From assembly GCA_017569285.1 (NCBI GenBank), contig CP069419.1:3196198-3260197 (forward strand): a stretch of DNA of 64,000 bases, written 5' to 3'. Both the position numbers and the translations under genes were made by a program. The stretch comes from Clostridiales bacterium (GTDB lineage Bacteria > Bacillota > Clostridia > Christensenellales > Aristaeellaceae). Of this stretch, positions 10,371 to 19,325 are shown one piece after another (position 1 is the first letter of the stretch; every line of letters begins with the position of its first letter). The notes beneath the pieces are model-generated. The model was not told the origin of the DNA and did not search any database. It worked only from the letters and a program-made list of their open reading frames with translations.

Positions 10371-11651
10371 ATGAAGAAAAGACTGCTGATGCTTGTTGTA
10401 CTGGCAATATGCATGTGCCTGCTGACCGGATGCGTGGGATCGGAAATATTCGGCCTGAGATCCCCCTGGCTCGAAAGCATTTTCGGGGAGGACACAGAAG
10501 AAGAGAATGAAACCCGGCCGGCGGACAACCAGAGCGATACAGTTACGATCAGCCGGGAAGAATATGAACAATACCAGCAGTTCAATGAACTGATTGACCT
10601 GATCGATTTTGCCGAGAATGCGTTCTATAAGGATACCGACCGTGAAAAAATGCTGCAGTACGCAGCCAAAGGGCTGATGGCCGGGCTGGATGATCCCTAT
10701 TCCTTTTATTATACCCCGGATGAATGGTCAACCATGTGGGAAGATGATGAGGGTGAGTATGAGGGCATCGGCGTACTGATCAACGCCAATTACAAAACCG
10801 GAATCTGCACAATCATCCGCGTATTCAAGGGCAGCCCTGCAGAAGAAGCCGGTGTGCAGCGCGGAGATATCCTGTATAGAGTCGGTGAAGATCTGTATGT
10901 TACCGCCGAAACCCTTCAGGATGCCGTGGATATCATGAAAGGACAGGCCGGATCCTCTGTGGATGTAACCTTTATCCGCAACGAGGAGGAAATCACCTAC
11001 AACATCATGCGGCGGAAGGTTAACGTGAACCAGGTGGAAAGCACGATGCTGGACAAAGACATCGGATACATCGCGCTGTACCAGTTTGCCGGAAACGCTG
11101 AAAAGGAATTCGAAACAGCCATGCGCAAGCTGATCACCGGCGGCGCAAAGGGACTGATTATCGACCTGCGCGACAACCCGGGAGGATGGGTGGAACAGGC
11201 GCGGTATATTGCGGACCTGTTTATGGACAAAGGCGAGCTTTGCTATCTTGTCTACAAAGATGGATACGAGGATCACACGGAATACCTGACCCGGGACGGC
11301 AAGGTGAATGTAAAGCTGGTTGTACTGATGAATGAAAACAGCGCCAGCAGTTCTGAAATACTGGCCGGAGCACTGCGGGACTGCGCAGACGCGACCCTGG
11401 TAGGAACCGTCAGTTTCGGCAAAGGAATCGTACAGGCTGTTACCGAGGTCGGCAAGAAAGGGGCCGGATTCCAGATGACGGTTGCTTCCTACCGAACCCC
11501 CAAAGGAACCGAGGTTCATGAAGTCGGCATCATCCCCGACGTGGAGGTGAAACTGCCGGAGGGAGACAACGGCATGTATGACTTTGCCGACCTGGAACAT
11601 GATGTTCAGCTGCAAGAGGCGCTGGAGGCCATGAAGGAAAAACTGAAATGA
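10371..11651 (+). CDS. C-terminal processing peptidase (S41 family) lipoprotein
   Basis: A CtpA-type serine protease that should be anchored outside the membrane: the N-terminus is a lipoprotein signal with lipobox LLTGC (Cys21). A PDZ domain follows (about 120-205, Gly-Ile-Gly-Val and GDILYRVG), then the S41 catalytic domain with ENSASSSEI (Ser326 as nucleophile by alignment with E. coli Prc) and Lys351 in GKGIVQ, spaced exactly 25 residues as in Prc. Length, 426 residues, is normal. It begins 34 bases after the regulator gene with a GGAGG site, so the two may share a transcript. Confidence 0.93.
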   Translation: MKKRLLMLVVLAICMCLLTGCVGSEIFGLRSPWLESIFGEDTEEENETRPADNQSDTVTISREEYEQYQQFNELIDLIDFAENAFYKDTDREKMLQYAAKGLMAGLDDPYSFYYTPDEWSTMWEDDEGEYEGIGVLINANYKTGICTIIRVFKGSPAEEAGVQRGDILYRVGEDLYVTAETLQDAVDIMKGQAGSSVDVTFIRNEEEITYNIMRRKVNVNQVESTMLDKDIGYIALYQFAGNAEKEFETAMRKLITGGAKGLIIDLRDNPGGWVEQARYIADLFMDKGELCYLVYKDGYEDHTEYLTRDGKVNVKLVVLMNENSASSSEILAGALRDCADATLVGTVSFGKGIVQAVTEVGKKGAGFQMTVASYRTPKGTEVHEVGIIPDVEVKLPEGDNGMYDFADLEHDVQLQEALEAMKEKLK

Positions 11652-11654
11652 CCG

Positions 11655-11678
11655 AAGCCGGGGTAGTCCCCCGGCTTT
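11655..11678 (+). terminator. Hairpin after the S41 protease gene
   Basis: A 9-bp perfect stem (11655-11663 with 11669-11677) immediately follows the protease stop codon. Only a short T-run (CTTTCC) follows, so termination may be partial. Confidence 0.45.
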
Positions 11679-11735
11679 CCAGCATCCGGCAGCCGGATAT
11701 ACCAAACTATTTTACTGTCAGAGGAGAGGATACCC

Positions 11736-12644
11736 ATGAAACGACTGATTGCCCTGATGATCTGCCTGATGATGGCGACGGCTTTCGCATATGCCGAAGA
11801 AAATGCGTTCACATTAACCGCACCTAGCGGGGCACCGGCAATTGCCGCAGCCAAGCTGGCAGAAGACGATCCGGAACATTTCCGGTTTATCGCTGCTGAT
11901 ACGATCGCAGCGGAATTCAGCAAAAACGAGGCAGATTTTATCATTGCACCGATCAATGCCGGAGCGAAGCTTTTCAAAGCCGGTAAATCCAGCTACATCC
12001 TCGGCGCTGTCATCACGCAGGGAAACCTGGTATTTGCTTCCCAGCGCGAAGGATTCACGATAGACGATATCAACGGCGCCAAAGTCACGCTGTTCGGCGA
12101 AAACACCATCAATGCATCTGTTGCCCTGTTTGTGCTTGAACAAAAGGGAATCGTACCGCTCGAAGTGGAATACCTGGCCGGCGCCGCGGAGACGCAGACG
12201 CTGCTGATGAATGATGCGGAATCGATTGTGATGACAGCAGAGCCCGCCGTTACCGCCGCAAAAATCAGGAATGAGAAGATCACCAGCATTCCGCTGACAG
12301 AGGAGCTGAATCTCCTGACGGGGAATAATGGGTATGCCCAGGCCGGCCTGTTTATCAGGGCGGATACCCTGGATAATAATCCGGAAGGTGTCCGGGAATT
12401 TCTTGCATCGGTGAAAACAAGCGCAGACGCGGTTACAACCGACCTTGACAGCGTCGTAAAGGCTGCCGTGGCACTGGAAATTCTGCCCAATGAGAAGGTG
12501 GCCGCCGCTGCGATTCCCAACTGCGGAATTCAGTATACCGCCGCTGCAGACGCAAAAGAGCTGGTTGAGTTTACGGCCAATATTGACCTGAGCCAGTTCG
12601 GCGGTGCAGTTCCCGCGGATGATTTCTATTATGCAGAAAAGTAA
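11736..12644 (+). CDS. ABC transporter substrate-binding protein, SsuA/THI5-like
   Basis: A 302-residue exported binding protein. It has a Sec signal (MKR, hydrophobic to about 18, Ala-Tyr-Ala cleavage) but no lipobox cysteine, unusual for a Gram-positive binding protein, which needs an anchor. The body follows the NMT1/SsuA type-II periplasmic-binding pattern: an Ala-Pro-Ser-Gly-Ala-Pro start, a Phe-Ile-Ile-Ala-Pro-Ile-Asn-Ala-Gly strand, and TLFGENTINA in the usual hinge area. The next gene, overlapping by 14 bases, is the matching permease. Ligand (nitrate, taurine, thiamine precursor or other) cannot be told. Confidence 0.8.
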   Translation: MKRLIALMICLMMATAFAYAEENAFTLTAPSGAPAIAAAKLAEDDPEHFRFIAADTIAAEFSKNEADFIIAPINAGAKLFKAGKSSYILGAVITQGNLVFASQREGFTIDDINGAKVTLFGENTINASVALFVLEQKGIVPLEVEYLAGAAETQTLLMNDAESIVMTAEPAVTAAKIRNEKITSIPLTEELNLLTGNNGYAQAGLFIRADTLDNNPEGVREFLASVKTSADAVTTDLDSVVKAAVALEILPNEKVAAAAIPNCGIQYTAAADAKELVEFTANIDLSQFGGAVPADDFYYAEK

Positions 12645-13419
12645 AAAAGTCCGGGAAGGCGTGGCTTTCCTGCTTGGAATCGCACTGATCCTGATCCTGA
12701 TTGAAGCGGGAAGTGCTCTGAAGGGCGACCGGCTGGTTTTCCCCACTGCAGGGGGAATCAGCCGGGCTTTCATACGCCTGATTTCAAGCGGCACTACATG
12801 GAACAGGATCGGAACCACCCTTCTGCACATCATCGAGGCGCTGGTGATTTCTGTGCTGATCGGCACAGGACTCGGGATTGCGGAAGGACTGGCTCCGTTT
12901 CTGCATGCGATACTGCGCCCGCTGATGGCTTTGCTGAGATCCCTGCCGATGATCCTGCTGGTAATCATCATCATGGTGATTGCACCCTACTCCATGGTGC
13001 CGGTACTTACAGCCGGGATGGTGCTGATTCCGATGATCAGCGAGGCAGGATACGAAGGCGTCGTCCGGATGGATCCGGAACTGATTGATGTTTACCGGAT
13101 GAACAGCGGCCTGAACCTGACAATCATAGTCCGGGTCTACCTGCCGATGATAAGCGGATATATGAAACAGGCGTTTATCAACGCAGCCGGAATGGGACTG
13201 AAGGTGATTGTGACATCCGAGTACCTGGTGCAGACCCGGGATTCCCTCGGCAAGACAATCTATACCGCAAGCTACTTCAATGAATACCCTGAAATTTATG
13301 CGTACGCGCTGATTATGATCGGTCTCGTGCTTCTGCTGACCGGTCTGCCGAAGCTTATCATCCGTGCGGCGGAAAGAAGCAGGAAACCGGTTACCAGCGC
13401 GCAATCTCCTGCTCAATGA
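12631..13419 (+). CDS. ABC transporter permease, SsuC/TauC type
   Basis: An inner-membrane permease of 262 residues with about six hydrophobic helices and the EAA cytoplasmic loop (EAGYEGVVRMDPELIDVY) that docks the ATPase. I start at the ATG overlapping the binding-protein stop; another in-frame ATG lies four codons upstream, neither has a clear ribosome site, and coupling to the upstream gene is likely. No ATP-binding partner follows; the 3' end overlaps the convergent glycosyltransferase gene by 29 bases. Confidence 0.85.
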   Translation: MQKSKKVREGVAFLLGIALILILIEAGSALKGDRLVFPTAGGISRAFIRLISSGTTWNRIGTTLLHIIEALVISVLIGTGLGIAEGLAPFLHAILRPLMALLRSLPMILLVIIIMVIAPYSMVPVLTAGMVLIPMISEAGYEGVVRMDPELIDVYRMNSGLNLTIIVRVYLPMISGYMKQAFINAAGMGLKVIVTSEYLVQTRDSLGKTIYTASYFNEYPEIYAYALIMIGLVLLLTGLPKLIIRAAERSRKPVTSAQSPAQ

Positions 13420-14635
13420 GGTCTGCAGCTGCAAGGACACCATGCTCCCGGCCCAGCGATTCGCTGATGTGCCGGGCATTTTCATAATATGAGGAGTTGC
13501 TTTTCAGATCCAGCAGGGCTTTCGTCAGGCGGTGTACTGTCAGGGAAGCGCGCGGAACAGGCTTCGGGCCGCAGCCGACCCTGTAAACCCGGGTGCCCCA
13601 GAATGTCTGGTCTCCGGCAAACGGGATGACAAGGGCAGGCTTTCCATAGCGAAGTCCCGCGGCAGTTGTTCCGGCCCCTCCATGATGAACGACAGCGCTG
13701 ACGCGCGGAAAAAGCCAGTCATGAGGAACATCATCCACAAAGATTACGGAACGGCCGGATTTTAATTTCCGGCCATGCCAGCCGGCAGAAATAACCGCAC
13801 GGATTCCGGCGGCGTGAACAGCACGCAGGACCATGGAAAGCAACCGGTTCATATCACCGGAATTCATGGAACCAAATCCAATATATACGGGCTTCTCGCC
13901 GGCAGACAGGAATCCTGTCAGTTCCCGGGGAGGATCATATACGACCGGCGATTCATCAAAGCAGAAGCCGCTCATATGGACATGTTCTCCCCAGTCCTCC
14001 GGACGCGGGAAAAGGCACGGACTGATGGGATATATCACCGGTACCACATGGGAACCGATCCGGTAATCGGGACGGATGGCAGGCCGTCGGTCTGTAAGGC
14101 CGCTGCTGCGGCGCCATTGACCGAGAACATGCTTTTCGATCGTGCCGATCAGATAATATCCGGCCTTGTATGTGGATTTGTTGAGAAATGATCCAAGCCG
14201 CTGATTCCGAACCGCAGAAATCGGAACATCCCCGGTGGGATCCATCGGGAACAGATTGACCTGAATACAGGGAATACCGTATTTCTCCGCAATGGAGTAA
14301 TATACGGAGCCAAAAAAATTGCAGACCATGGCATCCGCCCCGCGGCAGCTGTCGAGCATATCCTGCAGCATTTCAGGGGCGGTATCCTTTACACCTTTCC
14401 AGAGACGGGGAAGATAGGTTACCCCGCTTGTGTCCGGCTCCATGATGGATTCCATCATTTTCTCCACGCTGCCGCTCAGAGCATGGAAATTCAGCCCGGC
14501 TGCCGTGACGGTTTCCGCGAAACGGGAAAAAGCGGTGATTGTTACGGCGTGTCCGCGGGATTTCAGTGCACGGCCGATCAGGATAAACGGGCGGACATCC
14601 CCGGTGGAACCGACCGAAAGAAGGGTGATTTTCAT
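13391..14635 (-). CDS. GT1-family glycosyltransferase (MGT/sterol-glucosyltransferase-like)
   Basis: A 414-residue GT-B fold glycosyltransferase. The N-terminal GSTGDVRPFI loop and the C-terminal donor-site motif VVHHGGAGTTAAGLRYGKP with downstream Gly-Asp-Gln are characteristic of the UDP-glycosyltransferase/MGT family acting on lipids, sterols or macrolide-like small molecules. The start has GAGGTGG upstream and its own strong promoter. It is a single-gene unit between an ABC pair and a regulator-like gene, so its acceptor is not suggested by context. Confidence is high for the fold, low for substrate. Confidence 0.88.
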   Translation of the reverse strand: MKITLLSVGSTGDVRPFILIGRALKSRGHAVTITAFSRFAETVTAAGLNFHALSGSVEKMMESIMEPDTSGVTYLPRLWKGVKDTAPEMLQDMLDSCRGADAMVCNFFGSVYYSIAEKYGIPCIQVNLFPMDPTGDVPISAVRNQRLGSFLNKSTYKAGYYLIGTIEKHVLGQWRRSSGLTDRRPAIRPDYRIGSHVVPVIYPISPCLFPRPEDWGEHVHMSGFCFDESPVVYDPPRELTGFLSAGEKPVYIGFGSMNSGDMNRLLSMVLRAVHAAGIRAVISAGWHGRKLKSGRSVIFVDDVPHDWLFPRVSAVVHHGGAGTTAAGLRYGKPALVIPFAGDQTFWGTRVYRVGCGPKPVPRASLTVHRLTKALLDLKSNSSYYENARHISESLGREHGVLAAADLIEQEIARW

Positions 14636-14701
14636 GAAAAACCCACCTCGGAAACATAATTGAACGTACATAACACCGTGTCTATAACAGCATCAAAAAG
14701 T

Positions 14702-14730
14702 ATTATATCACAGGCACGCGCAGATGTCAG
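14702..14730 (-). promoter_or_regulatory. Sigma-A promoter for the glycosyltransferase gene
   Basis: Minus-strand CTGACA (14730-14725), 17-base spacer, TATAAT (14707-14702) preceded by TGA, an extended -10. It lies about 67 bases before the start codon. Confidence 0.7.
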
Positions 14731-14799
14731 CCAAGCCGTAAAAACCGTTCAAAATGGCCGAAAAACCGCATAAAACAGGCATCTCAGGGGAAAAAACGT

Positions 14800-14828
14800 T
14801 TGCATTAACCGCGTCTACGCTGTATAAT
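14800..14828 (+). promoter_or_regulatory. Sigma-A promoter for the receiver-like/SPFH operon
   Basis: TTGCAT (14800-14805), 17 bases, TATAAT (14823-14828); the ATG at 14872 is preceded by a GGGGG ribosome site. Confidence 0.75.
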
Positions 14829-14871
14829 ATGCTCTGCGAAAAGATGCAATTTTCGCTGATGGGGGTAGTGA

Positions 14872-15693
14872 ATGTATAAATTACTGCTGATTTCAGATCA
14901 GGAGGACGTACTGCGCGCCTTTGAAGAGGTGGGAAACTGGGAAAGAACCGGTTTCAAACAACCGCACATCCGCCATGATTTTGAAGGAGCGAAAGACAGC
15001 CTCGCAAAGCACCATGCGGACGGTATCGCAATTGCAGTCGATCCGGAAGAAGAGGAGCGGATCCTGGCTTACCTGCAGGAGTATTTTCCGACAGTCAGCA
15101 TTTTTCAGGCAGGGCGGACACGGGAAGAGGTACTGATGTATCTCAATGAACTGAATACCCTCCTGAACCGGCTGCATGCAGACTTCTCAAATGACCGGTT
15201 CCTGGAAACCGATATGCTTGCGGAATGCCGTCATGAGTTTTTCCGGAAAGTCATGACCGGAAAAGTGAAAAACTATGCAGATCTGACACGCAATATGCGG
15301 CTGCTTCGCAGCCGGATGGATGCGGATCAGCCATGCCTGCTGATGGAACTGACCCGGAATGATTCCGGGGATGACGAAGATATTGAAGGCCAGTGGGAAT
15401 ACAGCAAGGAACGCCTGGAAATGACCCTGAGAAAGATGCTTGGCGGAGATATCCGGGGGTTCCATGTCCTGCCGACGGTACATCCGAACGGGGAAATCAT
15501 GGTTCTGTGCTGTCCGCTGCACGGCGCCAGCGTTCTGACCGGAGAAAGCATGAGTACACTCCTGATCAACCATGTGGAGGAAGGAATTGACCACCTGAAG
15601 GAGTACTTCGGGCTGGATCTCACCCTCCAGAAAACACGGATCCTGCCTGCACTGAGTGCCCTGTGCACGGATGCGGGTGAAAATAAGCAATAA
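14872..15693 (+). CDS. Receiver-like protein without DNA-binding domain
   Basis: The 273-residue protein begins like a YesN-type response regulator (MYKLLLISDQEDVLRAF, then an Asp-Gly-Ile-Ala-Ile-Ala strand), but the strand that should carry the phosphorylated aspartate reads Ile-Ala-Val-Asp-Pro-Glu and the usual Thr/Lys sites are unclear, so phosphorylation is doubtful. The central part (about 110-265) resembles the linker domain of AraC-type YesN regulators, yet the protein stops where two AraC helix-turn-helices would start. It is 24 bases upstream of the SPFH gene under a good promoter. Function unknown; a pseudo-receiver binding partner is an inference. Confidence 0.6.
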   Translation: MYKLLLISDQEDVLRAFEEVGNWERTGFKQPHIRHDFEGAKDSLAKHHADGIAIAVDPEEEERILAYLQEYFPTVSIFQAGRTREEVLMYLNELNTLLNRLHADFSNDRFLETDMLAECRHEFFRKVMTGKVKNYADLTRNMRLLRSRMDADQPCLLMELTRNDSGDDEDIEGQWEYSKERLEMTLRKMLGGDIRGFHVLPTVHPNGEIMVLCCPLHGASVLTGESMSTLLINHVEEGIDHLKEYFGLDLTLQKTRILPALSALCTDAGENKQ

Positions 15694-15717
15694 TCAAACC
15701 ACAAGGGAGGAAACAAG

Positions 15718-16773
15718 ATGGGCATTCTGGACAAAATCAAAGGACAACTGATTGACGTTATCGAGTGGTCTGACAGTTCTGCCAACACCATGGTCCACAA
15801 GTATGACATGAACGGCAAGGAAATCATGAACGGTGCTCAGCTGACCGTGCGTGAAAGCCAGGTCGCCATCTTTGTGAGCGAAGGACAGCTGGCCGACATT
15901 TTCGAGCCCGGCCGTTATGAGCTGACCACGAGCAACCTGCCGATCCTGACTGCGCTTAAGAGCTGGAAATATGGATTCAACAGCCCTTTCAAATCCGATG
16001 TTTACTTCGTGAATACGAAGCAGTTCCTGGATAAAAAATGGGGAACCAGCAATCCTGTCATGATGCGGGATGCCGAGTTCGGAATGATCCGGCTGCGGGC
16101 TTTCGGCATCTACAGCTTCAAAGTCAATGATGCCGAGAAATTCCTGAAGGAAGTTTTCGGTACGAGTGCACTCTTCACCGTGGACGGTGTGGAAGGCCAG
16201 ATCAAGCGGACGCTGGTCAGCGGCCTGAGCGATGCGATTGCTGAGAGCAAGATTCCCGCACTGGATCTTGCGGCGAATTATGAAGAGCTTTCCGATTATG
16301 CGCTCAAAGCCATCAATCCCAAACTGGCGGAACTCGGCCTGACCCTTTGCAGCTTCGTGATTGAAAACATCAGCCTTCCCGAAGATGTCGAAAAGGCGAT
16401 GGACAAGCGGACCAGCATGGGTGTGCTGGGCAATATGGACCAGTATGCAAAATACCAGGCTGCTGAAGCCATGCGGGAAGCCGCCAACAACGAAAACGGC
16501 GGCGGAATGGCCGGCATGGGTGTCGGAATGGGTGCCGGCGCTGCGATGGGCCAGATGTTTGCACAGAGCCTGAATCCTTCTGCGGCTCCTGCGGCTCCCG
16601 CTGCACCGGCAGCCGGAACTGTGTGCGGGTCCTGCGGTGCTGCTGTTCCCGCTGGCGCGAAGTTCTGCCCGGAATGCGGTGCAAAGCAGAACGCAGGTGC
16701 TTTCTGCGTGAGCTGCGGAGCGGCGATTGCAGCCGGCGCGAAATTCTGCCCGGAGTGCGGTGCAAAGCAATAA
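15718..16773 (+). CDS. SPFH-domain protein with two C-terminal zinc ribbons (YdjI-like)
   Basis: The 351-residue protein has an SPFH/virion-core domain (about 1-235), with GQLADIFEPGRYEL and the ENISLPEDVEKAM end typical of B. subtilis YdjI-type proteins. A helical Ala/Gln segment and a Gly-Met-rich linker (about 258-290) with an Ala-Pro repeat follow, then two near-identical zinc ribbons of the form CxxC-x11-CxxC at about 302-320 and 330-348. No transmembrane segment is visible. YdjI-type proteins gather at membranes with the phage-shock-like system; that role here is inferred. The ribosome site is GGGAGG. Confidence 0.87.
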   Translation: MGILDKIKGQLIDVIEWSDSSANTMVHKYDMNGKEIMNGAQLTVRESQVAIFVSEGQLADIFEPGRYELTTSNLPILTALKSWKYGFNSPFKSDVYFVNTKQFLDKKWGTSNPVMMRDAEFGMIRLRAFGIYSFKVNDAEKFLKEVFGTSALFTVDGVEGQIKRTLVSGLSDAIAESKIPALDLAANYEELSDYALKAINPKLAELGLTLCSFVIENISLPEDVEKAMDKRTSMGVLGNMDQYAKYQAAEAMREAANNENGGGMAGMGVGMGAGAAMGQMFAQSLNPSAAPAAPAAPAAGTVCGSCGAAVPAGAKFCPECGAKQNAGAFCVSCGAAIAAGAKFCPECGAKQ

Positions 16774-16782
16774 ATCAAACCT

Positions 16783-16820
16783 GAAAAAACGGGACTGCCG
16801 GATGGCAGTCCCATTTTTTT
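16783..16820. terminator. Bidirectional rho-independent terminator
   Basis: A 9-bp perfect stem (16791-16799 with 16804-16812) with GGAT loop, followed by ATTTTTTT on the plus strand and by GTTTTTTC on the minus strand. It ends the SPFH operon and the convergent LRR gene. Confidence 0.93.
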
Positions 16821-16854
16821 CAACAGCCGCAAGCTGAAACAGTTCAGGAAAAAA

Positions 16855-18294
16855 TCACACCTCTGAAAACAGCATATCATGTTCCATGGCATATTGCTTT
16901 GCCGGAGAATCAGGCCAGACGAAGAGCATGAGATGGCGGCATTCGTCAAAAGCATCGTCTGCAATCACGGAAACGGACTCAGGAAGCTGCAGTGTGAGCA
17001 GATTGCTGCAGTTGACAAATGCTTCGGAACCGATCTCCACCAGGCCTTCCGGAATGGTGACCTGGTTGAGGCTCCGGCAGCGGGAAAAGACACGCGGGGC
17101 GATCACCTTCAGGCGGCTTCCGAGTGAAATCGCCTGCAGCATATCACAGGAGCCAAAGGCATGGGCTCCGAGTGTTTCAAGAGAATCGGGAAGAACAGCA
17201 TTGTCCAGCGACCGGCAGCCCTCAAAGGCAGAATCCCCGATATCAAGCAGTCCTTCCGGGAAATTGATGGTGGTGAGGTTCCCGCAGCCGCTGAACGCAC
17301 AGGATGAAATAACACGAAGGGAGGCGGGAAGACGAACCGTTACCAGCGTGGAGCATGCATAAAAGACAGAATATTCCAGTGTAGTCAGACTATCGGGCAG
17401 TGTGATTTCGATCAGTGAAGTACAGCCATGGAATGCATAGCTTCCCAGACGAGTAAGCGATGCGGGAAGACGGACAGAACGAAGTCCGCGGCATCCGTAG
17501 AAGGCTTTTTCCTCAATCACGGTGACACTGTCGGGAATAATGATTTCCGTAAGATGCACACGGTTGGCAAAGGCTTCTTCTGAAATAATGCTGACACCCT
17601 CCGGAATCTGATAGGAATAGGCACCGGATGTAAACGGATGAAAGATCAGCCGCTGTTCTTTCCGGTTGATCAGGACGCCGTTTTCAACTCGAAAAACCGG
17701 ATGCTTCTCTGAAACAATCAATTCAGCAAGAGCGGTACAGCCCGAGAAGACATTGACGCCCAACGAAGTCAGCTTATCCGGAAGATTGACCGACTGAAGA
17801 GCATCACATGAACTGAATGCGTTATCCCCCAGGGAAGTGATACCATCCGGCAGCCTGACGGATGCCAGGGAATGACATTCCGAGAAGGCTTCCGGACCGA
17901 TTGAACGGAGTCCGTCTGGAAAAACAACGGAAACCAGGGAAGAGCATGACTGAAAAGTTGAATAGTTGATTTTCCGGACGAGCGGGGGAATCGTGACTGA
18001 CCGAAGTGCGGAACATCCGATAAAACACCACTCACCGATTGTTTTGACGGAATCGGGGATGTCCACAGAAACAAGAGATTCACACCATGAAAACGCGGCT
18101 TCTCCCAGAACTGTCACTGAATCCGGAATGACAACGGAACGTACAGTACCATGCCAGGAAAACGCGTTGTCTGCGATTGCGGTGACCGGATGTCCTTCAT
18201 GAGCGGAAGGGATTATCACATCAGGGCCGGTGCCTGTAAACTCATCCAGCTGTGCGGAACCGTCCCGCCGAATGCTGAAGATGAAATCAGACAT
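16855..18294 (-). CDS. BspA-type leucine-rich repeat protein without signal peptide
   Basis: The 479-residue protein is built from about sixteen LRR_5 repeats of 22-23 residues with the pattern LxSVxIPDSVxxIGxxAFxxC. They are interrupted near residues 195-230 by a non-repeat insert containing Val-Phe-Arg-Val-Glu-Asn-Gly-Val-Leu, common in this family. The start is the ATG with AAAGGAG 11 bases upstream; a GTG three codons earlier is too close to that site. Many BspA-like proteins are secreted, but there is no signal peptide, anchor or membrane helix here, so a cytosolic location is expected. Binding partner unknown. Confidence 0.85.
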   Translation of the reverse strand: MSDFIFSIRRDGSAQLDEFTGTGPDVIIPSAHEGHPVTAIADNAFSWHGTVRSVVIPDSVTVLGEAAFSWCESLVSVDIPDSVKTIGEWCFIGCSALRSVTIPPLVRKINYSTFQSCSSLVSVVFPDGLRSIGPEAFSECHSLASVRLPDGITSLGDNAFSSCDALQSVNLPDKLTSLGVNVFSGCTALAELIVSEKHPVFRVENGVLINRKEQRLIFHPFTSGAYSYQIPEGVSIISEEAFANRVHLTEIIIPDSVTVIEEKAFYGCRGLRSVRLPASLTRLGSYAFHGCTSLIEITLPDSLTTLEYSVFYACSTLVTVRLPASLRVISSCAFSGCGNLTTINFPEGLLDIGDSAFEGCRSLDNAVLPDSLETLGAHAFGSCDMLQAISLGSRLKVIAPRVFSRCRSLNQVTIPEGLVEIGSEAFVNCSNLLTLQLPESVSVIADDAFDECRHLMLFVWPDSPAKQYAMEHDMLFSEV

Positions 18295-18360
18295 CAAGTC
18301 CACACTCCTTTCTGTGGAACAGTGGGGATGGAAAGAAGGGAAGAAGCCGGTATCTATCCG

Positions 18361-19302
18361 TCAGGAAAGCATTGCCGCGCCGATCACACCGGCACGGGAG
18401 CCGAGAACAGCCAGTTTGATCTCGGGCATGGGCTGATCATTGAAAATGATGTATTTCGGATATTCTTTCCGGAGCGGGTCCATCAGGAAATCACCGGCCT
18501 TGCTGACACCGCCGCCGATCACCACGACTTCCGGATCCAGCAGATTGACGACGCTGGCAACCGCCTGGGCAAGGCAGGAAATGTATTCGCCGTATACGCG
18601 CATCGCAACCGGATCCCCCTCGCGGGCCGCATCAATCACCGTACGGGCTTCAATTCCGGACGGGTCTCCGCCAACAGACGACAGGATGAGAGAATCCGGA
18701 TTGTCCCGGACTGCTTCCCGTCCCATCCGGATCAGCGCAGTGGCTGAACAGTAACGCTCGAGGCATCCGCGGTTTCCACAGGTGCAGGGGACTCCATCCA
18801 GATCCAGAATTACATGGCCCAGTTCTCCGCCGATTCCGTGAAAACCGTTCCATATCCTTCCGTTGATGATGATTCCGCTTCCGATTCCCGTACCGATGGT
18901 AATGAACACACTGGAGGAAGTACCGGCACTGACACCGGCTACACTTTCTGCCAGGGCGGCGACATTGGCGTCGTTATCAATGAAGACCGGCACATCCAGG
19001 TATTTCCGGAAAACTTCACGGAAAGGCATATGGAACCAGCCCATATTGGTACATTTGATCACTTCGCCGTCTGCATTGGCAATTCCGGGGATACCGACAC
19101 CGACGCTGGCGATATCTTCTTTCCGACGGAAACCGGCGGCCGCAGCAGTTTCGATAACGCAGCGGGCAATTGCTTCAACCTGTTCTTCAAACGGGATATC
19201 AGTGCGGGTCGGAATCGTACCTTCGCCGATAAGCTGCAGATTTTCATCCACGAGGCCGACCTTGATACCGGTTCCGCCAATGTCAATTCCTACACGAATC
19301 AT
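18361..19302 (-). CDS. glcK: ROK-family glucokinase
   Basis: A 313-residue ROK kinase that most likely phosphorylates free glucose with ATP. It has the phosphate-binding DIGGTGIK at 6-13, catalytic Asp in FIDNDANVAA, the zinc motif CTCGNRGCLE, and the Gly-Gly-Gly-Val-Ser C-terminal ATP motif. It follows hprK by 23 bases in the same minus-strand run, consistent with a sugar-entry and carbon-control cluster. Substrate could be another hexose; glucose is the family default. Confidence 0.9.
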   Translation of the reverse strand: MIRVGIDIGGTGIKVGLVDENLQLIGEGTIPTRTDIPFEEQVEAIARCVIETAAAAGFRRKEDIASVGVGIPGIANADGEVIKCTNMGWFHMPFREVFRKYLDVPVFIDNDANVAALAESVAGVSAGTSSSVFITIGTGIGSGIIINGRIWNGFHGIGGELGHVILDLDGVPCTCGNRGCLERYCSATALIRMGREAVRDNPDSLILSSVGGDPSGIEARTVIDAAREGDPVAMRVYGEYISCLAQAVASVVNLLDPEVVVIGGGVSKAGDFLMDPLRKEYPKYIIFNDQPMPEIKLAVLGSRAGVIGAAMLS

Positions 19303-19325
19303 ATGAATCCCTCCGTAAAATATTG

